Shown here: in pieces, positions 8,217 to 17,348 of the stretch
Numbering within the stretch: the stretch's first letter is position 1
Layout of the letters: each line of letters starts with the position of its first letter
Source: Bog-473 sp963791455
GTDB taxonomy: Bacteria > Actinomycetota > Acidimicrobiia > Acidimicrobiales > RAAP-2
Assembly (NCBI GenBank): GCA_963791455.1
Contig: CAWBSM010000004.1
Location: 620,001 to 684,000 of the forward strand
Direction of reading: 5' to 3'
Length of the DNA: 64,000 nucleotides
Notes under the pieces: generated by a model
Told to the model about the DNA's origin: nothing
Seen by the model: the letters and a program-made list of their open reading frames with translations, nothing else
Databases searched by the model: none
Program-made: the position numbers and the translations under genes

Positions 8217-9395
8217 GTGACCGCCGCGTCCGAGGCCTCCTCGGCCAAGGAGGCGGCAGCCGTCGTCGTCGATCGCCACCTCGAAGAGCTGGTTTCGCTC
8301 AGCCACCGCCTGCACGCAACGCCGGAACTCTGCTTCGAGGAGACGACCTCCGCCCGGGCCGTGGCCGAGACGTTGCGGGCGGGCGGCCTCGAGGTCGATG
8401 AAGGCGTGTACGACCTGCCGACGGCGCTCGAGTCCCGTTCGGGGGAGGGGGACCTCGTGGTGGCGGTCTGTGCCGAGTACGACGCGCTCCCCGAGGTCGG
8501 CCATGCCTGCGGGCACAACATCATCGCGGCCACCGCTGTCGGCGCCGGCTTGGCCTTGGCCGCCGTGGCCGACGACGTCGGGCTCACCGTCCGGGTGCTC
8601 GGGACGCCGGCCGAGGAGGGCGGCGGGGGCAAGATCCTGATGCTCGAGCGGGGCGCCTTTGCCGGCGTCCACGCCGCGATGATGGTGCACCCCTGGCCGG
8701 CCGAACGGCTGACCGGGACGTGCCTTGCCGTGGCGCATTTCGACGTCCGCTACACCGGGCGCGAGGCCCATGCCTCCGCCGCGCCGTGGGAAGGGGTGAA
8801 CGCCCAGGACGCTCTCACGGTCGCCCAAGTGGCCATCGGGCTGCTGCGCCAGCAACTCCCGCCCGGCGACCAGGTGCACGGCGTGGTCACCGGGGGCTCG
8901 GCCGCAGCCAACATCATCCCGGCGATGGTCACGGCGCGTTACATGGTGCGGTCGCGCACCCGCCAGGGCCTCGCCGCGCTCAGGCCACGGGTGGAGGCTT
9001 GCTTCGAGGCCGGTGCACTGGCGACGGGGTGTGTTCTCGGGTACGAGGAGTTGGCACCCGTGTACTCGCACATGGAAACCGACCCGGCCCTGCTCCGCGC
9101 CTACCGCGTCAATGCCGAAGCACTCGGCCGACGGTTCGACGACGACGACGCGGGCGCCCCAATGCCGACGTTCTCGACCGACATGGCCAACGTGTCGCTC
9201 GCCGTGCCCACGATCCACCCCCTCATCCGCATCGAGACGAACGGGGCCGTCAACCATCAGCGCGAGTTCGCTGCCGCTTGCGTCACCGAGTCGGCCGACG
9301 CCGCCGTACGCGACGGGGCCGTCGCACTGGCCTGGACCGCCATCGACGCCGCGACGGACCCGGCGTTACGCCGACGACTTCGCGGCGGCGAATGA
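8217..9395 (+). CDS. M20 family amidohydrolase/peptidase
   Basis: 392 residues, GTG start 22 bp after the carboxylase gene. M20 metal-site motifs are visible: 'AEYDALPEVGHACGHNII' (His and Asp ligands), 'GTPAEEGGGGK' (catalytic Glu pair) and 'MVHPWP'. The overall pattern, including 'YTGREAHASAAPWEG', matches the AbgB / ACY1L2-like group that hydrolyses N-acyl or p-aminobenzoyl-type amides. The substrate cannot be read from sequence. No signal peptide, so cytoplasmic. The stop overlaps the start of the next gene (ATGA), which points to a coupled pair. Confidence 0.85.
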   Translation: MTAASEASSAKEAAAVVVDRHLEELVSLSHRLHATPELCFEETTSARAVAETLRAGGLEVDEGVYDLPTALESRSGEGDLVVAVCAEYDALPEVGHACGHNIIAATAVGAGLALAAVADDVGLTVRVLGTPAEEGGGGKILMLERGAFAGVHAAMMVHPWPAERLTGTCLAVAHFDVRYTGREAHASAAPWEGVNAQDALTVAQVAIGLLRQQLPPGDQVHGVVTGGSAAANIIPAMVTARYMVRSRTRQGLAALRPRVEACFEAGALATGCVLGYEELAPVYSHMETDPALLRAYRVNAEALGRRFDDDDAGAPMPTFSTDMANVSLAVPTIHPLIRIETNGAVNHQREFAAACVTESADAAVRDGAVALAWTAIDAATDPALRRRLRGGE

Positions 9396-9688
9396 TCACT
9401 GAACACGCCGTTCTCGACGTGCGGACAGGGAGCGAGGCCGAGTTCCTCGACGCGATGGAGACGGCCAAGCGCATCATCGCGGCCAGTCCGGGCTTCGTCT
9501 CCCTGCGCGTGGAGCACTGCGTCGAGCGCCCGAGCCGGTTCCTGCTCCTGGTCGAGTGGGAGCGCCTCGAGGACCACGTCGAAGGCTTCCGCGGCTCAGA
9601 GGCGTACCAAGGGTGGCGCGCCGCTCTGCACCACTTCTACGACCCCTTCCCCGTGGTGGAGCACTTCGAGCCGGTCGTCAGGGCCTGA
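9392..9688 (+). CDS. Antibiotic biosynthesis monooxygenase (ABM) domain protein
   Basis: 98 residues, about one ABM domain. The ATG overlaps the M20 gene stop (ATGA), giving a small protein beginning 'MITEHAVLDVRTGSE'. The pattern 'AEFLDAMETAKRIIAASPGF' followed by 'LLLVEWERLEDHVEGFRGS' is the dimeric alpha-beta barrel seen in ABM/YgiN-type proteins. Such proteins are cofactor-free monooxygenases or heme/quinone-handling proteins. Which applies here is unknown; linkage to the amidohydrolase suggests turnover of an aromatic or amide compound. Confidence 0.75.
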   Translation: MITEHAVLDVRTGSEAEFLDAMETAKRIIAASPGFVSLRVEHCVERPSRFLLLVEWERLEDHVEGFRGSEAYQGWRAALHHFYDPFPVVEHFEPVVRA

Positions 9689-9693
9689 CGCGA

Positions 9694-11472
9694 TCACGGC
9701 ACGACGAGCCGATTCGACGGGATGACCGCGTCGAGGATCCCCAACTTCACGACCCTGTAGGAAAGTCCGAGCTGGCTCAGGCGCGCCTCGAACGTCTGCT
9801 CCGTGTACGGTCCCGGCCCCGGCTGGGGGTTCATGAACTCCGTCGCCGCCGCCGTCGTCTCGCTGGGCGCGAAGAAGAGCCACGCCGGGTCGGCCGACGA
9901 CGCCACCCCGGCGGCGATGGACCCCGAGCGGGTGACGTCGAGGACGGACGGGCTCACCAGCGGCTCGCCCCGGCTCAGGAAATCGAGGTCGTAGGCGGTC
10001 CAGTAGTCGCCGTAGGCGTCCGTGATGTGATGTGCCCGCATGGCGTCCACCACCTGCTGCATCGGGGCGTCACCGTTGCGCCAGCCGGAGAAGAAAGCGG
10101 GCGAGGCCGGCACGCCGGCCGTGTGCGCCGCGGCGACGGTGAGGCAGCCGGCGCCGACGATGCCGAGCGTGGCCACCGTCAATACACCGGGCCGCGCCCT
10201 CCGGCGGGCCGTTCTGACCGTGCCCGCGTTCGGCTCCGCGCCGGACCGGGCGCTCTCCCCGATCGCGCCGGCGGAGGCCGCCGCTCCCAACGAGCTCGGC
10301 AAGGAGAGAACCGTTCCGAACAAGGCCGCGACGAGGGCGGGCAGGTAGATGCCGTAGCGACCGTCGAACCAGTATGCGGTGCCTGGCGCCGCGGCATAGA
10401 GGAATGGGAAGCACACGACACCAACGGCCAGTGCCACCGGGACGAGCTGACCGGCCTGGCGGAGCGAGAGCCAAACGGCGCGGGCGCCGGCGGCCGCCAC
10501 GAGGATCAGGACCGCGGCGTAGAGCGTCTTGCCGACCACAGGGCCGCCCACCCAGGTTCCGGTGAGCACGTTGCGCAGACCAAGCTGCATCGGCAGCATG
10601 TCGTGGAAGAACACGGAAAGCTTCGCTCCGTAGGTCGCCCCGCCGTTGGCCGGCAACGCGCCCCGCCGCAGGGAGGCGAAGCCGGTGTGCGCGTTGGCGT
10701 ACCACCAGGGCAGGGAACCGAGGACTCCGCCGCAGGCGACCCATCCGAGTGACCACCACCGGGGCGGCTCGCCCGCGCCGCCGGGCGCACCCGCCCCGGA
10801 GGACCGGCGAGACGTGGTCCACCATCCGATCAGGAGCACCAGGGACGGCACCGCGAAGTACACAATTTCCGCCGAGGCCCACCAGCCCAGACCGAGCGCG
10901 ACGCCCAAGAACAGGAACGTCGGCCGGCCGGCCCGGCGCCGGTACACCCGGATAGAGCAGAGCATCGCGGTGAGCCCGCAGCACAAGGTGGCGTAGCGGA
11001 AACCGACCTCACGCACCGACTGATAGATCACGACATAGGGCCACACCCATGCAACGGCGCTCGCCGCCAGCGCGAGGAAGCGATCCTTACCCGCGGCCAG
11101 CGTGATGCCGCCCACCAGCACGGCGGCGAGGGCTGACAAGAGTGCCGGTGTGGCGTTGAGGGCGGGCTCACCGCCGCCCCCGACCTTCAACACGACGGCC
11201 GCGACGTACGGTTCGAGACCCCCGTAGTGCTGTCCCCAGTAGAAGGCGGTGAAGTGGCCTGAGCCGATCGCCCGTGCCTGCAAACCCGTGACCGCCTCGT
11301 CACCCCACAAGGGAAGGTGCACGAGCAGCCACACTCGCAGGAGCGTTCCGTACACCACGGCACCTGCAGCAGCGACGACCAGGGCGGTGGCGGCCGGACG
11401 ACGCAGGTTCGAGATGGGAGACGGTGCCGCATGGAGCGGCCGGGTCGGGTGCGCGAGGGTGGGGTCGGACAT
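9694..11472 (-). CDS. Polytopic membrane protein, GT-C/PMT-like glycosyltransferase
   Basis: About 592 residues from the ATG at 11470-11472 ('MSDPTLAHP'); ATGs at 11518-11520 and 11614-11616 are in frame and cannot be ruled out. Many hydrophobic segments follow a short soluble N terminus. The first periplasmic loop has 'LPLWGDEAVTG', the Asp-Glu pair expected of GT-C enzymes such as ArnT/PMT, which move sugars from polyprenyl-phosphate donors to acceptors outside the membrane. The C-terminal third is soluble ('AYGDYWTAYDLDFLSRGEP'). Two more genes with the same plan lie at 18.6-20.4 and 21.1-22.7 kb. The acceptor is unknown. It may be co-transcribed with the upstream GNAT gene. Confidence 0.7.
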   Translation of the reverse strand: MSDPTLAHPTRPLHAAPSPISNLRRPAATALVVAAAGAVVYGTLLRVWLLVHLPLWGDEAVTGLQARAIGSGHFTAFYWGQHYGGLEPYVAAVVLKVGGGGEPALNATPALLSALAAVLVGGITLAAGKDRFLALAASAVAWVWPYVVIYQSVREVGFRYATLCCGLTAMLCSIRVYRRRAGRPTFLFLGVALGLGWWASAEIVYFAVPSLVLLIGWWTTSRRSSGAGAPGGAGEPPRWWSLGWVACGGVLGSLPWWYANAHTGFASLRRGALPANGGATYGAKLSVFFHDMLPMQLGLRNVLTGTWVGGPVVGKTLYAAVLILVAAAGARAVWLSLRQAGQLVPVALAVGVVCFPFLYAAAPGTAYWFDGRYGIYLPALVAALFGTVLSLPSSLGAAASAGAIGESARSGAEPNAGTVRTARRRARPGVLTVATLGIVGAGCLTVAAAHTAGVPASPAFFSGWRNGDAPMQQVVDAMRAHHITDAYGDYWTAYDLDFLSRGEPLVSPSVLDVTRSGSIAAGVASSADPAWLFFAPSETTAAATEFMNPQPGPGPYTEQTFEARLSQLGLSYRVVKLGILDAVIPSNRLVVP

Positions 11473-11602
11473 CGGGCTTGATGTGAGCAAGGCGCGGGGA
11501 TCGCGACCCGAACCGCTCATGAGCTCAGAAGGAAGATCGGCGGCTCGGCTCGGCCGCTCGACGCCGCACCCGACGATCTCCCCGATGCCCGCCCCGCTCG
11601 GG

Positions 11603-12301
11603 TCATGTTGCCGCACGCGAGGAAGGGCCCGGCGCGGCGTGCGGCGAGGAGTGAAGGAACATGTCGAGGCAGCCCGCGAGACCGACGATTTCGATGTCGT
11701 CGCGGCGGCGCGCCATCCAGACGTCGCGGGCGAGACGAAAGCGGATGGTGCGCCCCCACCCGTCGCGCCGCGTGCCCCGAGCCTCGCCGTTCTCCTCGTA
11801 ACCGATCGCCCGCGACGTGGCCAGCGAGGCGGCGTTGTCCTCGAAGGCGCCGCTCAACGCCTCTTCGGCACCGAGGCCGTCGAAGGCCAGATGCAGCATG
11901 GCCTCGCGCATCTCGCGTCCCAGCCCTTGCCCCTGGTGGGCGCGCCCGAGCCAAGATCCGCTCTCGACCGACCGCACCGACGAGAAGTGCTCCGCCTCCA
12001 TGTCCTGCATGCCGACGGGTTCCCCGTCGACGAAGGCGGCGCCGGTGAAGGTCCACTTGTGCACCGACCAGTTGGCCCGGTGGCCCCAGAGCCACTGGGC
12101 CGTCGACCGAGCCCGCTGTGCGGGCTCGAGGTCGGTCCAGGGAAAGAAGAACGGCATCGTCTCGGGGTCGTGAACGCCCCGGTCGGCCAGTGCGACGAGC
12201 GCGGCGAATTCCTCCTCATGGGGAAGGCGCAGCTCGAGGCGCGGGGTACGGACGACGAGCTCGAAAAGAGGCCAGAAATTGTTCGACCCCTCCCCCGCCA
12301 C
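11603..12301 (-). CDS. GNAT family N-acetyltransferase
   Basis: 232 residues, GTG at 12299-12301 with GGAGG seven bases upstream inside the end of the mutase gene. 'VVRTPRLELRLPHEEE' near the N terminus and 'WLGRAHQGQGLGREMREAML' (acetyl-CoA pyrophosphate loop) are typical of RimJ/RimL-like GNAT proteins, as is 'DNAASLATSRAIGYEENG'. It probably acetylates an amine on a protein or small molecule; the target cannot be told. Lies 3 bp after the mutase gene on the same strand, so probably in one transcript. Confidence 0.8.
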   Translation of the reverse strand: MAGEGSNNFWPLFELVVRTPRLELRLPHEEEFAALVALADRGVHDPETMPFFFPWTDLEPAQRARSTAQWLWGHRANWSVHKWTFTGAAFVDGEPVGMQDMEAEHFSSVRSVESGSWLGRAHQGQGLGREMREAMLHLAFDGLGAEEALSGAFEDNAASLATSRAIGYEENGEARGTRRDGWGRTIRFRLARDVWMARRRDDIEIVGLAGCLDMFLHSSPHAAPGPSSRAAT

Positions 12302-12304
12302 GCC

Positions 12305-13912
12305 TCAGCCTCCGGGCTGGTAGACGCCGAACTCGCCGCGCAACACGTCGGATACCTCGCCCAGCGTGGCCATCGCCTGCAGCGCTGCCTTCATGGGTAC
12401 CAACAGGTTGCCCTCCCCCTTGGCCGTTGCGGCGACGTCCGACAGCGCTTGGTCGACGGCCGCTTGATCACGCTCGGCACGCACGGCCCTGGTTCGATCG
12501 ATCTGCATCTGTTGGAGTTTGACGTCGATCGGGAAGACCTCGGTGGGTTCGTCCTCGTCGTCGGTGAAACGGTTGACCCCGACGACCACCTTGTCGCCCT
12601 CGTCGACCGCCTTGGCAAAGCTGTAGGCGGCTGACTCGATCTCCCCCTGCATGAACCGGGCTTCGATGGCGGCCACGGCGCCGCCCATCTGTTCGATGCG
12701 CTCCAGGTAGACGTTGGCCGCTTCCTCGACCTCGTCCGTCAACGCCTCCATGTAGTACGAACCCGCCAGGGGATCGACCGTATCGGCCACTCCGGACTCG
12801 AATCCCACGATCTGCTGGGTGCGCAGCGCGATTTTCGCCGCCCGGGTGGTGGGCAGCCCGAGCGCCTCGTCGAAACCATTGGTGTGCAGGCTCTGGGTCC
12901 CGCCCAGGGCTGCCGCCAGGCTCTGGACGGTGACCCGCACGATGTTGTTCTCCGGCTGCTGCGCGGTGAGGGTGGATCCGCCCGTCTGGGTGTGGAAGCG
13001 CAGCATCTTGGAGCGCTCGTCCCGCGCGCCGAATCGCTCGGTCATGATGCGGGCCCACATGCGCCGAGCCGCGCGGTACTTGGCCACCTCTTCGAAGAGG
13101 TTGTTGTGTGCGTTCCAGAAGAAAGACAACCGCGGGGCGAAGGCGTCGACGTCCATGCCCGCGGCGCGGGCTGCTTCTACGTAGGCGATGCCGTTGGCCA
13201 AGGTGAAGGCGATCTCTTGCACCGCGGTCGAACCCGCCTCACGGATGTGGTAGCCCGAGATGGAGATCGTGTTCCAACTGGGGAGGTTGGCCGCGCAGTA
13301 AGCGAAGGTGTCGACGATGAGCCGCATGGATGGTCGCGGCGGGTAGATGTAGGTTCCCCGAGCGATGTACTCCTTCAAGATGTCGTTCTGGATAGTGCCT
13401 CGGATCTGGTCGCCCAGCACACCTTGCTCCTCGGCGACCAGCTGGTAGAGGAGGAGCAGGATGGCGCCCGTGGCGTTGATCGTCATGGACGTGGTGACCT
13501 TGTCCATCGGCAGGTCGGCCATGAGGAGGCGCATGTCGGCGAGGGAGTCGATGGCCACTCCGACCTTGCCCACCTCTCCCTCCGCGCGGGGATGGTCGGA
13601 GTCGTAGCCCATCTGGGTCGGGAGGTCGAAGGCACACGAGAGCCCGGTCTGACCCGCATCGAGCAGGAACTTGAAGCGCTGGTTGGTCGCCTCGGCCGAG
13701 CCGAAGCCGGCATATTGGCGCATGGTCCAGAGCTTCGACCGGTACATCTGTGGGTGGACGCCGCGCGTATAGGGAAAAGACCCCGGCTCGCCGAGCTGGG
13801 AGGTCGGGTCCCAGCCCTCGAGATCGTCGGCACGGTAGACGGGATGGATGGCGATGCCCGAATCGGTGCGCCGCTCCGACCTGCCCTGAGGATCCTTCTT
13901 CTCCTGAGTCAC
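12305..13912 (-). CDS. Methylmalonyl-CoA mutase large chain (catalytic domain only)
   Basis: 535 residues, the length of a catalytic TIM-barrel chain without the cobalamin-binding domain. 'SKLWTMRQYAGFG', 'AFDLPTQMGYDSDHP', 'TIQNDILKEYIARGTYIYPP' and 'ISISGYHIREAGST' are mutase signatures. The Tyr of 'HPQMYRSKLW' and the Arg of 'EYIARGTY' align with the two residues (Tyr89, Arg207 in the Propionibacterium enzyme) that hold the substrate carboxylate; isobutyryl-CoA mutases have Phe and Gln there. That favours methylmalonyl-CoA to succinyl-CoA isomerisation. The separate B12-binding small chain and MeaB-like chaperone are not in the window. A cobalamin adenosyltransferase at 22.7 kb could supply the cofactor. 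Confidence 0.85.
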   Translation of the reverse strand: MTQEKKDPQGRSERRTDSGIAIHPVYRADDLEGWDPTSQLGEPGSFPYTRGVHPQMYRSKLWTMRQYAGFGSAEATNQRFKFLLDAGQTGLSCAFDLPTQMGYDSDHPRAEGEVGKVGVAIDSLADMRLLMADLPMDKVTTSMTINATGAILLLLYQLVAEEQGVLGDQIRGTIQNDILKEYIARGTYIYPPRPSMRLIVDTFAYCAANLPSWNTISISGYHIREAGSTAVQEIAFTLANGIAYVEAARAAGMDVDAFAPRLSFFWNAHNNLFEEVAKYRAARRMWARIMTERFGARDERSKMLRFHTQTGGSTLTAQQPENNIVRVTVQSLAAALGGTQSLHTNGFDEALGLPTTRAAKIALRTQQIVGFESGVADTVDPLAGSYYMEALTDEVEEAANVYLERIEQMGGAVAAIEARFMQGEIESAAYSFAKAVDEGDKVVVGVNRFTDDEDEPTEVFPIDVKLQQMQIDRTRAVRAERDQAAVDQALSDVAATAKGEGNLLVPMKAALQAMATLGEVSDVLRGEFGVYQPGG

Positions 13913-13968
13913 GGCACCGAGACTACGAAGGTTCGGGACGGCCGGGCCACACGCGGCAGACTACGGCC

Positions 13969-14421
13969 GTGGACGACGCTCCTGCACCCTCCTTTTCGCA
14001 CTTCGGCATCTGCGTGAGCGACTTGGAGCGGTCGTTGCGCTTCTACCGCGAGGCGCTCGGCTTCGAGAAGGCCGAGTCACATGCCATCGGGTCCGAGTTC
14101 GCCCGCCTGATGGACCTGCCCGACGTGACGGTCACGTCGCAATTCATCCGGCGGGGCCCCACCGCCATCGAGCTTCTCGCCTTCAGCGACCCCGCGCCCT
14201 TCGGCGATGGACAACGGCGCGCGGTCAACCAGCTCGGCCTGACCCACCTGTCGTTCCGGGTGCCCGACGTGGCGGCGACGGCCGCTCGCATCGTCGAGCT
14301 CGGGGGCGCGGTGGTCGCATCGAGTCGGACGACGATCGACCTCGGCGGGTTGGCGCTCGAGTTTCTCTATTGCACGGATCCCGACGGAGTACGGGTGGAG
14401 CTGATGGACCTCGGGGACTAA
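13969..14421 (+). CDS. VOC (glyoxalase/bleomycin-resistance) superfamily protein
   Basis: 150 residues from the GTG at 13969. Two beta-alpha-beta-beta-beta repeats: 'SHFGICVSDLERSLRFYREALGF' at the start and 'LTHLSFRVPDVAATAARI' in the second half. Possible metal ligands are His in 'SHFG', Glu in 'AIELL', His in 'THLSF' and Glu in 'RVELMDLG'. The family includes methylmalonyl-CoA epimerase, glyoxalase I and dioxygenases. It is divergent from the mutase gene with 56 bp between them, so epimerase is tempting, but the sequence does not look specifically like that subgroup. No ribosome-binding site is seen. Confidence 0.75.
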   Translation: MDDAPAPSFSHFGICVSDLERSLRFYREALGFEKAESHAIGSEFARLMDLPDVTVTSQFIRRGPTAIELLAFSDPAPFGDGQRRAVNQLGLTHLSFRVPDVAATAARIVELGGAVVASSRTTIDLGGLALEFLYCTDPDGVRVELMDLGD

Positions 14422-14429
14422 ACGGACAG

Positions 14430-15329
14430 CTACCCCGCGGCGCGTGCCTCCGCCGCGGCCTGTGCGTCCAGCTCGCGGTCGATGCGGACCGCCTTGCGCT
14501 CCTCCATGTGCATCCAGCGCAAGGCGACCGGGATCATGGGCCAGAGCATGAGCGTGTCCCCCACCACCCACATGATGTCGCCTCCCACGTGGAGGTCGAC
14601 GACGTAAGAAGGCCCCCAGGTGCGATGGGTGGCGAAGTAGGCCGGGAAAAGCTCCTTGGTCGTCCCGGCCAGCGAGAGCCCCGTGAAGGTGTCGATCGGG
14701 ATGGCCAGGAACAGGTAGAAGAACTGCAGCGCGGGGTGGAGCCGGTACTCGTTGGGGTCGCTGCCGAAGATCTGGCGCCAGAACATGTAGCCGACCACCA
14801 AGAAGGCGAGGTGCTCGGCGTTGTGGACGCTCTCGTGCTCGAGGGTCAGGTTGTACCAACTGGTCAGGTGTGACAGCGGGATCAAGGCCGCGTAGAGCAC
14901 GAAGGCAACGGCGGGGTGGACGAGGAACCTGGCCACGTGGGAGCGCAGCGCTTCGGTTACGACGAGGTGCGCGGTGCCGCTGGTGGCGCGCCAGGCCAGG
15001 TCGATCGGCGAGGAGATGGCGAAGAGCGGTGCGGCCACCATGATGAGGAGCAAGTGCTGGACCATGTGGTCCCAGAACAACTCGCCGTCGTAAACCCCGA
15101 CGAAGCTGAAAACGGCGATTCCGGTCGTGACGAGAGCCCCGACGAAGGCTGTCGTCTTGCCGGCCGACCATCGATGGCGGGGGTGGAGCACGTTGTTGCG
15201 ATGGACGCCCCACAGGTAAAGCACCAGGGCCACCACGATCATCGTCACCGGCACGAAGTCGAACTGGGTGCTGAAGAATTGCGACCCCCGCAGTGGCGGG
15301 AGTCCCGCGTCGAAGAGCGCGGCGATCAC
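14430..15329 (-). CDS. ctaG: Cytochrome c oxidase assembly protein, CtaG (caa3) family
   Basis: 299 residues, GTG start. About seven membrane segments. Conserved-looking His-rich signatures: 'YLWGVHRNNVLHPRHRW', 'WDHMVQHLLLIMVAAPL', 'LEHESVHNAEHLAFLVVGYMFW' (split over two helices) and 'FTGLSLAGT'. This is the CtaG_Bsu/caa3_CtaG family, which is needed for formation of active caa3-type terminal oxidase and probably handles copper at the membrane. No oxidase genes are next to it. Convergent with the VOC gene, 8 bp apart. Confidence 0.82.
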   Translation of the reverse strand: MIAALFDAGLPPLRGSQFFSTQFDFVPVTMIVVALVLYLWGVHRNNVLHPRHRWSAGKTTAFVGALVTTGIAVFSFVGVYDGELFWDHMVQHLLLIMVAAPLFAISSPIDLAWRATSGTAHLVVTEALRSHVARFLVHPAVAFVLYAALIPLSHLTSWYNLTLEHESVHNAEHLAFLVVGYMFWRQIFGSDPNEYRLHPALQFFYLFLAIPIDTFTGLSLAGTTKELFPAYFATHRTWGPSYVVDLHVGGDIMWVVGDTLMLWPMIPVALRWMHMEERKAVRIDRELDAQAAAEARAAG

Positions 15330-15350
15330 CCGAAGACGGTACCGCCAGTC

Positions 15351-16364
15351 TCAGCCGTGTTGCCAAACGCGCTGGGAGATCCCCCGCTTCCCGTACAGGG
15401 CAGTTCCATCGAGGCGAGCGAGTTCGTCCTCGGTCATGCCCCACCCCAGCGCACCAGCATTTTCCTCGGCCTGGGCCCGGTTCTTGGCACCCGGGATGGG
15501 CACCGCACCCTTGGCGACGAGCCAGGCCAGCGCGACCTGGCTCGGGGTGCGGTTGCCGTGCGCCTCCCCGACGCGGCGCAGCTCGGCCACCACTTCATCC
15601 ACCAACGGCATGGGATAGGCCGCGAACGTGCGGCCGCCAGGCGGGGGGTGAACCGCCGAGTACTTTCCCGTGAGGCGTCCCTGGCCGATGGGCGAGTAGG
15701 CCAAGGGGACCACCCCGAGCTCGCGGCAGCAGTCGATGAGCCCGACGCGCAGCGGCATGGCGCGCAGCAGCGAGAACTCCACCTGGTTGCTGGCCAGCCG
15801 CAGCCCGTGTTTGCGCAGCGCGCCGTCCATGGCGCGCGTCTCCTTGGCCGAGTAGTTGGAGACGCCCACCGCCTTGACCAAACCCTCGGCCTGGGCGGCG
15901 GCGAGGGCACCGGCGAGGGCGCCGTGCGAACGCAAGGAAACAGGCCCGTGGATCTGGTACAGGTCGATCGACTCGACACCCAGGCGCTGGCACGAGTGTC
16001 GTGCCGCCGAGAGCAAGGCCGAATGCACGTCCAGCTTCCACGGGCTCGGCATGAACTTCGAGGCGATGACGACCCGGTGGCGCACGCCCGGATCGGCCGC
16101 GAGCAGGCGGCCGATGATGCGCTCGCTCTCGCCGTCGCCGTAGACCTCGGCCGTGTCGAACAGCACGACCCCGGCCTCGATGCTCGCTTCCCACGCGTCA
16201 TGGATGGTCGACTCGGTCAGCGCGGAGTCGTAGCCGCCCATGCCCCAGGTGCCTTTGTCGCCCCAGGCCCAGGTCCCCACGCCCAGGGGCGGAATGGAGA
16301 CGGCAGAGCCGGCCAGCGCGATGCGGTCGCTCGCTGCCGGTGGTGGGACTTGGGCGCCGGTCAT
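15351..16364 (-). CDS. Aldo/keto reductase
   Basis: 337 residues from the ATG at 16362-16364, which overlaps the stop of the alpha/beta hydrolase gene (ATGA). TIM-barrel AKR with 'FDTAEVYGDGESERIIG' (Asp and Tyr of the catalytic tetrad), 'IASKFMPSPW' (Lys) and 'IDLYQIHGPVSL' (His). The C-terminal 'PIPGAKNRAQAEENAGALGW' is the NADP(H)-binding region. Reduces an aldehyde or ketone with NADPH; the natural substrate is unknown. Translational coupling with the hydrolase suggests a shared pathway. Confidence 0.85.
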   Translation of the reverse strand: MTGAQVPPPAASDRIALAGSAVSIPPLGVGTWAWGDKGTWGMGGYDSALTESTIHDAWEASIEAGVVLFDTAEVYGDGESERIIGRLLAADPGVRHRVVIASKFMPSPWKLDVHSALLSAARHSCQRLGVESIDLYQIHGPVSLRSHGALAGALAAAQAEGLVKAVGVSNYSAKETRAMDGALRKHGLRLASNQVEFSLLRAMPLRVGLIDCCRELGVVPLAYSPIGQGRLTGKYSAVHPPPGGRTFAAYPMPLVDEVVAELRRVGEAHGNRTPSQVALAWLVAKGAVPIPGAKNRAQAEENAGALGWGMTEDELARLDGTALYGKRGISQRVWQHG

Positions 16365-17221
16365 GACCGAACTTGCTGCTCGGCCGCCCACGCCAGATGC
16401 GCCTCGACGGCTCGGCGCCACGCGTCGGGATGGGTGAGCTGGGGTGAGTGGTACGCCCCCTCGACCACGGAGAGCCGGCCGTCGGCGACCCCCGCCGCCA
16501 GCTCCGGGGCCTGGTCCGCCAGCGGGTGGTCGTGCTCACCCACGACGACGGTCGTCGGGCAGGTAATCGACGGCAGCCGGCTGCGCAGGGATCCCGGTCC
16601 GTCGGGGACCTCGGTCCACAGAGCCGTCCCCAGTGCCTTCACGGCGTAGGCGTCCATCCCGGTGAAGATGGCGTCCTTCTGTTTCTGCCATTCCGCCGGT
16701 ACTGCCGCGGCGATCAGCACGTCCTCGGGGCCGCCCAAGGTGAGCGCGGCCGGCATGCCGCGGGCGGGGTCGAAGGCCACGATGTAATCCCTCGCCATGG
16801 TGCGGAGAGCCTCATCGACCGGCTGGAAGGACCAGGCGCTGGTGTCCATGAGGATCAGCGAGCGGACAAGCTCGGGGCGCGCCAACACCATTGTCATGAC
16901 GACCCTTCCCCCCATGGAGTGTCCCAGGAGGTCGACGGGGCCGTCGGTCACGGCGCCGATGAACGCCGCGAGGTCGTCGGCCAATTGTTCGATGGTGTAG
17001 CCCTGGAGCGTGCCGGTCTTGGTCGAGGACCCATGACCGCGCTGGTCCAGCGTCACGACGCGCCGGTGGGCCGCCAGGGCGCCGACCTGTAGCGAGAAGT
17101 CGTGCGACGAGCCGGTGTACCCGTGGCACAGGACCAGGGTTGGCCCTCCGTCCGGGCTCTTCCCCTGCTCCGACCACGCCAGCTCGACCCCGTTGACCTC
17201 GATCGTCCCGATCTGTGCCAT
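16361..17221 (-). CDS. Alpha/beta hydrolase
   Basis: 286 residues. 'VLCHGYTGSSHDF' supplies the oxyanion-hole region, 'LLGHSMGGRVVM' the nucleophile elbow (Ser), 'VVVGEHDHPL' the acid residue and 'EGAYHSPQLTHP' the catalytic His, so the triad is complete. Soluble, of the length of esterases, haloperoxidase-like enzymes and C-C hydrolases. Substrate not readable. First gene of a pair with the aldo/keto reductase. Confidence 0.83.
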   Translation of the reverse strand: MAQIGTIEVNGVELAWSEQGKSPDGGPTLVLCHGYTGSSHDFSLQVGALAAHRRVVTLDQRGHGSSTKTGTLQGYTIEQLADDLAAFIGAVTDGPVDLLGHSMGGRVVMTMVLARPELVRSLILMDTSAWSFQPVDEALRTMARDYIVAFDPARGMPAALTLGGPEDVLIAAAVPAEWQKQKDAIFTGMDAYAVKALGTALWTEVPDGPGSLRSRLPSITCPTTVVVGEHDHPLADQAPELAAGVADGRLSVVEGAYHSPQLTHPDAWRRAVEAHLAWAAEQQVRS

Positions 17222-17348
17222 GGCACCTGTCTAGCTGGTCACGAGCCCTGCTGCTGCTGGCCCGCATCGACGGAGAGGGTCTGCACCGCGTTCCGGGCGG
17301 GGCGCCCGGTGACGTGGTCGATGCGCCGGCCTGGCCGCCCCCGAAGTG

